A stretch of DNA of 64,000 nucleotides, taken from contig CAMBMH010000001.1 of the NCBI GenBank assembly GCA_945868575.1, forward strand, positions 1 through 64,000, read 5' to 3'. This DNA comes from Singulisphaera sp. GP187. Lineage in GTDB: Bacteria; Planctomycetota; Planctomycetia; Gemmatales; Gemmataceae. Shown here piece by piece: positions 1 to 9,316 of the stretch. The translations under genes and the position numbers were made by a program. Position 1 is the first letter of the stretch, and every line of letters starts with the position of its first letter. Under the pieces are notes generated by a model that did no database searches, was not told the origin of the DNA, and worked only from the letters and a program-made list of their open reading frames with translations.

Positions 1-67
1 GGAAAATGTTATGGAATCCTTCAACCATCCGGAATTCCAACTCCAAGACCTGAAGACAAGCGATCCC

Positions 68-1015
68 ATGAACATCGTTGTGACAGAAGCCCTCACCATG
101 GGCCCTGAAATTTCCTGGGAGCCGTTGAAGGCATTCGGGAACCTTACCATTCACGATTCGACCACTCCGGATCTGGTTGCGGAACGCCTGAGGCAAGCCG
201 ACATTGCCGTGATCAACAAGGCTCGCATCACCCCGGCCGTACTTGAGCAATGCGCCTCCCTCAAGCTGGTAACCCTGACCGCCACAGGTCACGATTGTGT
301 CGACAAAACAGCCTCAAAAGCCAAAGGAGTTCTGGTAGCAAATGTCCCCGAATATGGCACCCACACAGTGGCCCAATTTACATGGTCCCTGATTCTGGAA
401 CTGGCCCATAGAGTCGGTCACCATGGCCAACTAAGCCAGGATGGTTCCTGGAGCAAAAGTCCGGTTTTTTGTCTTTGGCGAACGCCGCAGGTGGAACTTG
501 CTGGAAAAACCCTTGGGCTTGTGGGAGTTGGACGAATTGGAGCCCAAGTGGCCCGTATCGCCCAAGCCATGGACCTGAAAGTGATCGCTTTGCCGGGCCC
601 CTCGGGAAAAGTCCCTGCGGGCGTCACGGCGGTAACCCTGGATCAATTGCTTGAGCAATCCGATATTATCTCCTTGCATTGTCCTTTAAACGATTCCAAC
701 AGACACCTGATCAATCGTGAAACCCTGGTCAAAATGAAGCCGGGAGCCTGGCTGATCAATACCGCCCGCGGCGGATTGATCGACGATTTGGCATTGCGTG
801 AGGCACTCATATCGGGCAAGCCCTCCCAGGCTGCGCTGGATGTGCTGTTGACGGAACCACCCTCGGCAAATCATCCACTTTTTGGACTTCCCAACTGCCT
901 TGTTACACCCCACATGGCCTGGACAACTCGCGAAGCAAGGCAACGCCTGATGAACGAGACCACCGAAAACATTCGGGGATTCCTTGCCGGAAAACCGCGA
1001 AACCTTGTTGGTTAA
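68..1015 (+). CDS. D-2-hydroxyacid dehydrogenase (hydroxypyruvate/glycerate dehydrogenase type)
   Basis: NAD(P)-dependent reduction of a 2-keto acid to the D-2-hydroxy acid in the cytosol; the N-terminus and overall pattern resemble glycerate dehydrogenase/hydroxypyruvate reductase, but the substrate is inferred. The Rossmann motif GLVGVGRIG is visible in mid-protein. The family catalytic triad follows: Arg in NTARGG, Glu in LTEPP and His in TPHMAW. The reading frame is open to an ATG at 11, but the conserved start MNIVVTEA begins at 68, giving 315 residues, the normal family length, so I chose 68. purE follows after about 20 bases on the same strand, so the two may be cotranscribed. Confidence 0.88.
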   Translation: MNIVVTEALTMGPEISWEPLKAFGNLTIHDSTTPDLVAERLRQADIAVINKARITPAVLEQCASLKLVTLTATGHDCVDKTASKAKGVLVANVPEYGTHTVAQFTWSLILELAHRVGHHGQLSQDGSWSKSPVFCLWRTPQVELAGKTLGLVGVGRIGAQVARIAQAMDLKVIALPGPSGKVPAGVTAVTLDQLLEQSDIISLHCPLNDSNRHLINRETLVKMKPGAWLINTARGGLIDDLALREALISGKPSQAALDVLLTEPPSANHPLFGLPNCLVTPHMAWTTREARQRLMNETTENIRGFLAGKPRNLVG

Positions 1016-1036
1016 AAGATTTTAAAGGGTAGAAAA

Positions 1037-1543
1037 GTGGCAGAAAAACCAATTGTAGGCGTAATAATGGGTTCTCAAAGCGATTGGGAAACCATGTCGC
1101 ACGCAAGCGCCATTCTCGACGAGATGGGGGTCCCCCACGAAACCCGGATTGTTTCCGCGCACCGAACGCCCGATTTGCTGTTTGAATATGCTTCCACGGC
1201 AGAGAAGCGGGGAATCGAAGTGATTATCGCTGGGGCCGGAGGCGCGGCCCACCTTCCGGGAATGGCGGCCTCGAAAACGGTTCTCCCTGTCCTGGGTGTT
1301 CCCGTTGAGTCCCATGCGCTCAGGGGTGTGGATTCCCTTCATTCGATTGTTCAGATGCCGGCGGGTATCCCGGTCGGAACTTTGGCAATCGGCAAAGCAG
1401 GCGCGATAAACGCTGCCATTTTGGCAACATCCATTTTGGGGATCAAATTTCCCCACTTTCGGGAGGCCCTAAGGAGTTTTCGGGAAAATCAAACCAGAAA
1501 AGTCCTTGCCACAAGTGATCCAAGAAGTGGTTTAGCGGGATGA
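1037..1543 (+). CDS. purE: N5-carboxyaminoimidazole ribonucleotide mutase PurE
   Basis: Converts N5-CAIR to CAIR in de novo purine synthesis (class I PurE). Characteristic motifs are present: GSQSDW near the N-terminus (phosphate loop), SAHRTPD with the catalytic His, and [11 protein letters not shown]. Length is 168 aa, as expected for stand-alone PurE. The start is GTG, preceded by a purine-rich AAAGGGTAG stretch. PurK is not in the window. The last 12 bases overlap the convergent 3' end of the lipoprotein gene on the other strand. Confidence 0.96.
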   Translation: MAEKPIVGVIMGSQSDWETMSHASAILDEMGVPHETRIVSAHRTPDLLFEYASTAEKRGIEVIIAGAGGAAHLPGMAASKTVLPVLGVPVESHALRGVDSLHSIVQMPAGIPVGTLAIGKAGAINAAILATSILGIKFPHFREALRSFRENQTRKVLATSDPRSGLAG

Positions 1544-2503
1544 CCCACCGGTCCGGATCACAGGCAATTGCCCTGCCCTTCCGGCACCCGGAGCGAAATA
1601 ACCCTGTTGTTGAATTTGCCCTGGCGCCGTTCCAAGACTTGGGCCTTGGGTAGGAATGTTGTTTTGCCCCGAATTTGTGTTGGGAGCCATGTTTGCATTA
1701 GGCACTGACCCAGAACCAGGTTTGGGGAACGGAAGAGCCTGAACCGGTGGGCTGCCCATTCGGCCCCCCTGAATTGGATTTCCCATTTGGGTACCCTGGC
1801 CGGGGACTTCAGGTCCAGAAGCAGGTCCCTGCTTTGGGAATGGAAGCGCCTCTACAGGTTGACCGGAGCGAATCTGGGGCCCGGTATCCTTTTGGCCTTG
1901 GCTATTGAAAATGTTGGTCTTCACCCGGTTGACCCCTTCCGATTTTGCCTCGGCTGAATCCGGATGGGTCATGGTGATCGGGCCGCTATCGGTGTAAAGC
2001 GGATAACCGTTTGCGGGCTGGTACTTGACCTTTAACTGAACCCGGTTGACTTCCTCGGAGCAAGTGCCCCAAGGGAGGAACAATGTATACCCGAAACCAA
2101 TAGGGTCGAGCTTGCCCAGGCGGGCAAGGGTCACTGCATCAATTTGCCACTGTTCCAGGTGGATAGGATCTGGCCCCTTGTTGCCGCTGACATCGTAGAG
2201 GTCAACCACCAGGGTTCCTTTGCCCTTTAGTGGCTTGCCGATTTCGCTTCCAAAGAGGTAAAGCCGTCCGCCTATTCCGGCGGCGCTCATTCCACCACGA
2301 GCGGGATCTGGCGTGAAGATGACTTCAGGCTGCCAGGTTGTCACAATCTGACAAGCCACTTCCCGATTGGGGTGAAGGATGGATTCCGTTGTTGGGAGAG
2401 TCACACAACCCGTTTCGGATAAGGCCCCAGCAACCATCAAAGCCCCGGTGACTCCTCGCCAAAATGCCCGATTGACACGACCAAAACCTGTGTGCTTTTT
2501 CAT
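1532..2503 (-). CDS. putative lipoprotein downstream of the secretin gene
   Basis: 323-residue protein of unknown family. The N-terminus has basic residues, a hydrophobic stretch (about residues 17-28) and a cysteine in SETGC, which could be lipidated, although Glu at -3 makes a poor lipobox. Residues 45-185 look like a compact beta-rich domain. The C-terminal third is a low-complexity Pro/Gly/Gln/Asn region. It lies about 70 bases after gspD on the same strand, the last gene of the T2SS block. A role as secretin partner or pilotin is only an inference from position. A short T-rich gap separates it from gspD with no obvious terminator. Confidence 0.7.
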   Translation of the reverse strand: MKKHTGFGRVNRAFWRGVTGALMVAGALSETGCVTLPTTESILHPNREVACQIVTTWQPEVIFTPDPARGGMSAAGIGGRLYLFGSEIGKPLKGKGTLVVDLYDVSGNKGPDPIHLEQWQIDAVTLARLGKLDPIGFGYTLFLPWGTCSEEVNRVQLKVKYQPANGYPLYTDSGPITMTHPDSAEAKSEGVNRVKTNIFNSQGQKDTGPQIRSGQPVEALPFPKQGPASGPEVPGQGTQMGNPIQGGRMGSPPVQALPFPKPGSGSVPNANMAPNTNSGQNNIPTQGPSLGTAPGQIQQQGYFAPGAGRAGQLPVIRTGGSSR

Positions 2504-2574
2504 GATGGCGACTCCTTCACCTGGACGGGGCCGAATCCTTGGCCCCGTTATTTAACTGTACTGGACGCTTCAGA

Positions 2575-5500
2575 CTATTGACCCGGACGGCGGGTATCCG
2601 CCCCGGGGATATTCTGTTGGGGATAAACCTGTCTAGGTTCACCACCCATCTGTTGCACATTGGGGACCCCAAGGCTCGGACCATCCACCCCTGCTGGCCC
2701 TTGCTGGGCGGGATAACCAGCCTGGCGAACACCGATCGTGCCACGATTGGCATCGATCTGGGCGGGATTTACCACGCCCCTGGTTGGAATTAGCGCTCCG
2801 GGAACCGCGCCACCCCTGGAAATTTCTTCACCCATTGGCCGACTGGGAAGCGGGTCTGGGAGGGACCGGGGAGCGGGAAGGAATTCGTCACCGCTAAGAC
2901 GATGCCGGGGTGGAATTTCTTCACCAGTGGGACGGCGCCCCGATTCCGGTGTTCCGGTTCCAGCAGGCGGCGTAGTTGTAGGCGCACCATTTACTGCGGG
3001 GGGTGCGAACAGGTTGGGGAAGTGACGCTTCTTGGTGGGTTCGGTGGGGATGACTCCATCCACATCTCCCGGAGGGGGAAGGATCGGCTGCAAACCGGAT
3101 GGTCCATGTGTTTTGATCACATCACCAACCACCCAGCTCATTCGGGAGGCTTCCATCGCGAGAACCCTGTCCGCCTCAAGCCGATTGCGAACCACATGGG
3201 GGGTCAGGATAACGAGAAGTTCCTGACGGTCCTTATATTGTTCGCGGTAGCGAAAGGCTGTTCCAACAAGAGGTAGATCGCCCAACCAGGGGATCTTGCG
3301 CTCGGATTTCTCATCCTGTTTCTTGATGAGGCCACCGATGGCAACCGTCTCCCCGTCCTGGGCAATTACTGTGGTTTCCACAGTTTGGGTATCGATCTGG
3401 AAGAGATCGATCGGGGCGGTTCCCGCAGAACCGGTCAATTGTTGACCGCTGGGGCTAGCCTTGGACACCTGGGGAGCTACCCGCATGATTACTTTGCCGT
3501 CAGGCGAGATCTTGGGGGTCACCACCAACTCCACACCTACCGGGGTGTAGGAGATGCTTTGTTGGGTTACGCCCACGGTCGCGTTGCTTGCGCCGATCAG
3601 GGGGAAGTTGGAACCAACAAACACGCGTGCCTGTTGGTTATCCAGAGTGGTTACCTGGGGGCGACTGAGAATATCCACCCTGCCCTGGGTCTTAAGGGCC
3701 CGAATCAGCAGGTTGAAGGAGTCCGAAGCGGCCGAGAATACCAGGCCACCCGCCCCAAGTCTGTTGCTTGTCCGTCCAACATTAAGCGAGTTCACACCCT
3801 GGAAACCAACTACACCCGATTGGTAGCTGCTATAAGGATAAGGAGCGGCTCCAATAAAGTTGGTACCCGGAGTGACAAAGTTGCCTGTGGTCTGGTTAAC
3901 CGTGACCCCTGCGGGCAACACAGTTGAAGGCGAGGCTCCACTCAGGCCAACCGTACCAGCCGAGCCTATGGAGGGGAGAATACCCCGCTGGAAAAGAACC
4001 GGACTTTGAAGACCGATCTCCATACCGAATTCTTCGCCACCGGTCAGCCTTACCTCGGCAATCATCACCTGAATAACGACCTGGGGCTGTTCCGAGTCCA
4101 GCTCATTGATTAGCTTGGTGATTTCACCAAACCATCGGGGAGTTGCGGACACAATCAGCTTGTTGGTGATCGGTTCCGGGATAATCACCACCTGACGGTC
4201 AACCTGTTGGAAGTTGCTGAGCTGGCCGCTGCTTTCATACACCTGCAATGAGCTGGTGATGAAGTTATTCAGGGCGCTGGCAAGGTCAGCGGCGGTAGTA
4301 TTCCTGAGAAGGAAGATCTCGTTTCGCCTTTGCTGAATATCAAATTCATCAAGGCGGGCAATAATTGCCTCGATCGCGTCGAGGTCGTTGCGGCTACCAG
4401 CAACAATAATGCTGTTGGTGCGCTCATCAGGCGAAATGCGCAGGTCAATCAGCGGAGCACCCGGTTGGGCAGAGCCGCCAAGTGCGATCTGAAGCGCACG
4501 ACCTGTGCTGCCCGCGTTGTTCCCCTGGTTACCTACGGCCAATCCACCAAAGGCGGGGTTTGCCCCACCGGCTTGTCCAGCCCGGCCCGTGGCTCCACCG
4601 GTGGTGGCCCCACCCAGGAACAGGTTTTGAATGGTGGTGGCGAGTGTTGTGGCATCGGCCTTCTTGAGGGGGAAGATATTGATTTCTGCCCGGGCAATCG
4701 GCGGAACATCCAACTCCTTGAGGAGGGAGACGATCAGGTCGACAGACTTTTCCGGAGCAGAGATGATCAGCCGGTTGGTCCTGGCATCGGCGGTGATGTG
4801 AACATCTTCAAGCACACCTGCCTCAACGGGCTTTCCGTCCTTGTCTTTCCCGACAATACGAAGGGTCTGGGCCTTGGTACCAGTGCCACGAACCGCCTGA
4901 TTGTTGGTGGCACCCTGTTGGCCGCCGCCACCAAAGAAGCCGCCACCAAAGAAGCCGCCACCACCCTGTTGTTGGGTGTTTGTACCAGGAATTGCGATTC
5001 CCTGTTGGATGGCGGTATTGATCAGGGTCGAAAGCTCATCGGCCAAAGCGTACTTGAGGGGCACAACCCGCAATTCATTAACCGCTTTGGAAACATTGGT
5101 GTCCACTTTTTCGATCAGTGCCTTGATCTCTTCAAGGTCTGCGGCAGAAGCCTGAACGAATACCGTGTTGGAAGCATCATCCGAGGTGACACGGATCTGG
5201 TTTTGGGTGGTGGTTTCACCAGGGAACCGGTTGGAGTAAAAGTTGGTGATGAGGGTTGCGACCCGGGAAGCAGGCGCCTTTTTCAATTGGAAGGGCACCG
5301 CGCGGGACGCCTCGGCGTTGGGCCGATCCAATTTTTTAAGGTCGGCCAGGACTTCTTCCATGCGACCCTTTGGAGCCGCGATGAAAATCGCGTTCTGACG
5401 GGGCACAGGAATAAGGATAACACTGCCCGTTTGCTGTTGGCCTTGCTGGCCTTGTTGTTGGCCGGGCTGCCCACCACCGAACAGTGCGCCGAAGGGAAAA

Positions 5501-8500
5501 CCACCCTGGGGTTGTTGGGGCTGGCCAGGCTGTTGGCCGGGTTGAGCTTGTGGTTGGATGGCTCTTGTATTGCCAACGGCACTGATCACAACGGCCCGGT
5601 AAAGCTGCGAGAAGGTCGCCGCAATGCTGGTCGGGTCGCCGTATTCCATTGGAATCAGCTTGATTTGGAAATCGGAGGCGACTCCGGTCTTTTTGATGAA
5701 CTCGATGATTTGCATCACCGCTTCAATGTCGGCGGCGTTATTGCCACTTAGGATGAGGACCCCAAGTTGGCTGAGAGATTCAACCACGACAGCTTCTTTG
5801 GGACTGGGCAAATTATCCGCTTTGTTGGAAGCGCCGGGCTGAATGGCCACGGGTGGGCTTCCAGGAATGTTTTGCCAAGTTACCTTCTGAATACCCTGTT
5901 CCGCAATCACGCTAGCCGGAGTTGGATCGAGTCGGGGATCATAAATGGAGTTTTGGATAAAACCCAGGTTCCCTTGGTTGATTTCCGCCCTAAGGTCATC
6001 CGTGACCGCGTTGGCGAAAAAATCCGGGTTTCCTTGATCGTTTTGCCGGACCTGAGGTGTTGCAGGTTCATCAGAGCGTTGGGGAGGTGAACCACCGCCC
6101 ATACCGCCTCGGCCTCCGCCCATACCGCCTCGGCCTCCGCCCATGCCGCCGCCACCCATACCACCGCCACGGCCAAAGCCGCCGCCACCCATGCCACCAC
6201 GGCCAAAGCCGCCGCCACCCATACCACCCATACCACCCATGCCGCCGCCACCCATGCCACCACGGCCAAAACCACCGCCACCCATGCCACCAAAAGGCGA
6301 GCCACCACCACTCGGCAAGGCTGAGCCTCCTCCACCAAAACCGCTTGATGTAGGGCGGGAAGAAGTGCGTCCCTGGATGGCGTCAATTGCTTGTTGGACC
6401 AAAGCAGGATCAATCCCGGAAACAGGAACGACACGAACCACTTTGGCGTTCGGCTTGGCCGAGTTTTCCATGTACTCGACCAACTTAGAAATATCATCGT
6501 AAAGCGTTTGAGGACAATAAAGCATCAGACTGTTGCTTTTTTCATCAATTCCAATGCTAAGTGATACGCGCGCTGTCGCAGTTCCACCACCGCCGCCGCC
6601 ACCACCACCAAAAGGGAATCCAATTCCGGGGAATCCACCTGCGTTGGTGCTTGCCCCGGAGGATCGGGTCAAATCGCGATAAACATCCTGAATGGTTCGG
6701 GAAGCATCTGCGGCGAGGATATTTTCCAAAGGCCCAATGACCCAGGTTTTTGGTACTGCCTGGGAATCGCTTTCGCCCGAGTCCAATGCCTTTTCAAGGA
6801 GTTTTTTGATTGTGACAATGTCAAGTTTGCTGGCGCGGACCAATAGCGTATTGCTGGTAGCATCAGCCACCACACGAATCCGATTGGCGGCAGGACTGGT
6901 CGGGGCTCCTGCTCCAAGTCCGGCAAAGGGCAAAAGAGCCCCGATACCGCCAAAAAGCCCACCGCGTCCACCACCTGCGCCACCCTGCCCCTGGGCTGGT
7001 CCATTAAAAGCTTCCTCAAGGACCTTGGCTACCTGGGGAGCGCTTGCGGTCTTGAGGCGAATGATTTCAAAATCGCCTTCATTTGTAGGAGCAGTAGTCA
7101 ATACCCGGACAAGTTCCTGCGCAAGATTGAGTGTCTCCTCATCATCACAGGAAAGGAGCACTCTATTTCCCAAAACAGATATCTTCAAAGGCGCATCTTT
7201 GCGACCGGGCAGATCCCGAGCAAAAGTGCGTGGTGCAACCGGAGGTCGCCCCTGTTCTGCTCCAGGGGAACCAGGAAGAATATCAGGAGGTTGGCCTACC
7301 TGGAGCGGGATTTGGGCAGAGACCTGAGTCAGGCCGTTTCCGTAAGGAAGCGAAGCTTCGGGCTGGTCGTTGCCGGTTGGTTTCTTGGGTTGCGTCTGGG
7401 GAATTCGTTGAATAGGTGCAGGAATATTGCCCGGAATTGTCGATGGCGTAGCCGTTGGGTTTACCACACGAACCGGATTGGCCCGCATTTGGGGCATCAT
7501 CCGTTCCAGGGATTCCGCCAGATCGGACGCGCTGCCTTTATCGATATTCAGGATGCGAAGGTTGCTGGTTCCGCCCATCGAGCTGGAACCATTGAGGGCC
7601 TTGATAATCTGTTCAACTTCGAGCACCTGGTCGGCCGGACCACGAACAATGATCGCATTTCGTTCAACAGATGCTTCAAGATAAGGAGCGCCACTCTTGG
7701 CATCGCCCAACATTCCCTTGAGGGTTTCAACCACCGTGGTGGGATTTAGTGCGCCTACCGCAAGGAGGGTGGTTCGAACACCCTTCTCCGTGCCGGAACC
7801 AAGTATCTGGCGGGCGATTTCCAACTGGTCATCCGGGGTCGCATAAACAATCACAGTGTTTGGATTGGCGGCGCTGATTCGGACAACCGGACTTGCCTTG
7901 TAAATTTCGGTGAGGGTCCGGGCCAAAGCATCGGCGGTTCCCGAGGGAACGGTGTATTGCTTGAGCAAAGGATTGCCTGGCAGGAATGGTTGCTGCCCGG
8001 GGGTGCCAACATCGATCCGTTTGAGCACATCGCGAGCCTGGGCGACCTTGTCCGCAGGACCGGTCACAAGAACGGTGTTTGTGCGGTCGTCGGTGGTGAT
8101 GCTGTGGGACCTGGAACGCCCGGTGGTAGCGGTGACCCGCCCCGTTCGGGGATCCATTACGGGCTGGCCACCCGCGGTTTGGGGAGTCAATTTGGGATCA
8201 CCCAAGAGGTCCTTGAGAATGCGTTCCGCATCACGGGCTTTGATGTATTTGCATTCGTAGGTGAGGCTTTCCGCCTGGACCTGATTTTCGTTCTGTTCAA
8301 TATCTTTGATGGTTTTGCGAATACGCTTGAGGTTGGCAACTGTGTCCTGCAGGATCAATTGGTTCGCCCGGGTCATGGGAACCACTTCACCAAAAGGCCC
8401 CATCATTTTCTTAATTTCAGGGGCGACATCCTCGGCCACCAGAGTGGTAAGCGGGAGGACAATCGACACCATTTCGGTGTTTCCCCGCTGGTCCAATTCC

Positions 8501-9120
8501 TCCATTGCAATGCGAGGCAACAGCGTGGGATCGATCTTTTCGTCGGCGGGAACCAGGGTGAATGATCGCTCACGACGGATGAGATAGAATTTTTGCGTCT
8601 CGCTATTGGCAAGAAGCGCCTCATTGATGATGTCAATCACCTCGGGAACGGTGTAAAGCTTCCCGGCAGGTCCCTGGAAGGTGAATGTTCCGGATGGTTT
8701 ATAGGTGGTGATAACGGGGAGGTCGGTCTGGTTGGTCAACCACTCGAAAACCCCGGCCCAAGGCTTGCTGTCAAAAGAAAAGGCTACCTTTTTTCCGCCA
8801 AAAGGCGCAGGAGAAGCAGCGGGAGGAGTCATACCCGATCCCGCAACGGACCCAAGCGGCCCAAGCGGCATTGGCGTCAGCCTGGGCTGAGGGAGTCCAC
8901 CGGGGGTGGCTCCTTGAATCGGAAGGGGTGTGGCTTGGAAAAACGCGGGTGCCTCCGCTGGAGCGGCAACAGGCTGGGCTACCCCAGAAACCGGCGGGAG
9001 ATTGGGAATCTGAGCCAAAGCCACAGGACCAAAATAGGCCAGCGCCCACGCTGCAACCCATGCCCTTTTGTTACCAAATACCCGATTGAACGGGCGACCC
9101 ATAGAATTTTGAAGGCTCAT
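2575..9120 (-). CDS. gspD: giant type II secretion secretin (GspD family, about 2180 aa)
   Basis: Outer-membrane gate of the type II secretion system. The C-terminal secretin core lies at about residues 1680-1980 and shows VIQVMIAEV, the SRPQVTTLDNQ strand, GVELVVTPKI, and the signature region with DGETVAIGGL followed by VPWLGDLP-like KIPWLGDLPLVG and LLVILTPHVV. An N-terminal signal sequence ends near VALAQ. Between lie an N0-like domain and roughly ten N1-type modules, each ending in a pattern like TNTVLV or TNRLII followed by a helix and LD. Gly/Met-, Gln- and poly-Gly-rich linkers separate several modules. A Pro-rich tail of about 190 residues follows the core. Usual GspD is about 650-750 aa, so this is about three times larger. 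ATG at 9120 has an AGGG upstream; ATG at 9153 is also possible. A gap of about 195 bases from the upstream gene could hold its own promoter. Confidence 0.95.
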   Translation of the reverse strand: MSLQNSMGRPFNRVFGNKRAWVAAWALAYFGPVALAQIPNLPPVSGVAQPVAAPAEAPAFFQATPLPIQGATPGGLPQPRLTPMPLGPLGSVAGSGMTPPAASPAPFGGKKVAFSFDSKPWAGVFEWLTNQTDLPVITTYKPSGTFTFQGPAGKLYTVPEVIDIINEALLANSETQKFYLIRRERSFTLVPADEKIDPTLLPRIAMEELDQRGNTEMVSIVLPLTTLVAEDVAPEIKKMMGPFGEVVPMTRANQLILQDTVANLKRIRKTIKDIEQNENQVQAESLTYECKYIKARDAERILKDLLGDPKLTPQTAGGQPVMDPRTGRVTATTGRSRSHSITTDDRTNTVLVTGPADKVAQARDVLKRIDVGTPGQQPFLPGNPLLKQYTVPSGTADALARTLTEIYKASPVVRISAANPNTVIVYATPDDQLEIARQILGSGTEKGVRTTLLAVGALNPTTVVETLKGMLGDAKSGAPYLEASVERNAIIVRGPADQVLEVEQIIKALNGSSSMGGTSNLRILNIDKGSASDLAESLERMMPQMRANPVRVVNPTATPSTIPGNIPAPIQRIPQTQPKKPTGNDQPEASLPYGNGLTQVSAQIPLQVGQPPDILPGSPGAEQGRPPVAPRTFARDLPGRKDAPLKISVLGNRVLLSCDDEETLNLAQELVRVLTTAPTNEGDFEIIRLKTASAPQVAKVLEEAFNGPAQGQGGAGGGRGGLFGGIGALLPFAGLGAGAPTSPAANRIRVVADATSNTLLVRASKLDIVTIKKLLEKALDSGESDSQAVPKTWVIGPLENILAADASRTIQDVYRDLTRSSGASTNAGGFPGIGFPFGGGGGGGGGTATARVSLSIGIDEKSNSLMLYCPQTLYDDISKLVEYMENSAKPNAKVVRVVPVSGIDPALVQQAIDAIQGRTSSRPTSSGFGGGGSALPSGGGSPFGGMGGGGFGRGGMGGGGMGGMGGMGGGGFGRGGMGGGGFGRGGGMGGGGMGGGRGGMGGGRGGMGGGSPPQRSDEPATPQVRQNDQGNPDFFANAVTDDLRAEINQGNLGFIQNSIYDPRLDPTPASVIAEQGIQKVTWQNIPGSPPVAIQPGASNKADNLPSPKEAVVVESLSQLGVLILSGNNAADIEAVMQIIEFIKKTGVASDFQIKLIPMEYGDPTSIAATFSQLYRAVVISAVGNTRAIQPQAQPGQQPGQPQQPQGGFPFGALFGGGQPGQQQGQQGQQQTGSVILIPVPRQNAIFIAAPKGRMEEVLADLKKLDRPNAEASRAVPFQLKKAPASRVATLITNFYSNRFPGETTTQNQIRVTSDDASNTVFVQASAADLEEIKALIEKVDTNVSKAVNELRVVPLKYALADELSTLINTAIQQGIAIPGTNTQQQGGGGFFGGGFFGGGGQQGATNNQAVRGTGTKAQTLRIVGKDKDGKPVEAGVLEDVHITADARTNRLIISAPEKSVDLIVSLLKELDVPPIARAEINIFPLKKADATTLATTIQNLFLGGATTGGATGRAGQAGGANPAFGGLAVGNQGNNAGSTGRALQIALGGSAQPGAPLIDLRISPDERTNSIIVAGSRNDLDAIEAIIARLDEFDIQQRRNEIFLLRNTTAADLASALNNFITSSLQVYESSGQLSNFQQVDRQVVIIPEPITNKLIVSATPRWFGEITKLINELDSEQPQVVIQVMIAEVRLTGGEEFGMEIGLQSPVLFQRGILPSIGSAGTVGLSGASPSTVLPAGVTVNQTTGNFVTPGTNFIGAAPYPYSSYQSGVVGFQGVNSLNVGRTSNRLGAGGLVFSAASDSFNLLIRALKTQGRVDILSRPQVTTLDNQQARVFVGSNFPLIGASNATVGVTQQSISYTPVGVELVVTPKISPDGKVIMRVAPQVSKASPSGQQLTGSAGTAPIDLFQIDTQTVETTVIAQDGETVAIGGLIKKQDEKSERKIPWLGDLPLVGTAFRYREQYKDRQELLVILTPHVVRNRLEADRVLAMEASRMSWVVGDVIKTHGPSGLQPILPPPGDVDGVIPTEPTKKRHFPNLFAPPAVNGAPTTTPPAGTGTPESGRRPTGEEIPPRHRLSGDEFLPAPRSLPDPLPSRPMGEEISRGGAVPGALIPTRGVVNPAQIDANRGTIGVRQAGYPAQQGPAGVDGPSLGVPNVQQMGGEPRQVYPQQNIPGADTRRPGQ
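6085..6300 (-). repeat. in-frame Gly/Met/Phe/Arg tandem repeat inside gspD
   Basis: About 215 bases of imperfect tandem repeats with units near 30 bases, encoding GGMGGGGFGRGG-type peptides on the minus strand. The repeats keep the reading frame throughout, so this is a low-complexity linker between N-modules of the secretin and not a CRISPR or mobile repeat. Units vary in number of GGM triplets, suggesting slippage expansion. Confidence 0.85.
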
Positions 9121-9316
9121 GGAAGAACCCTGACTTTCTGACGCCGCCCTCATTTAGCATGGATGTCAAGGACATAACATCAACGCAAAGAGGGTCCGGC
9201 AAGTTCATGCTACCCCTGCAATGGTTAAGATCGGCAGAGTTTGCCCAAATTCTTTTGCGAAAATACCGGTCGTTCCCAAAAAAAAGATTTTAACAATTAG
9301 GCAAGATAGGTAAGGA

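Noticed and set aside
4330-5751. 473-aa open frame on the plus strand inside gspD
   Set aside because: It is antisense to the secretin frame throughout, has no recognisable domain and lacks a ribosome site. The gspD frame has clear domain matches, so this is a codon shadow.
6085-6360. Pro-rich frames and repeat-like array on the plus strand, possible CRISPR
   Set aside because: The repeat follows the gspD reading frame, units are not separated by unique spacers, and the Pro-rich product is the complement of Gly codons.
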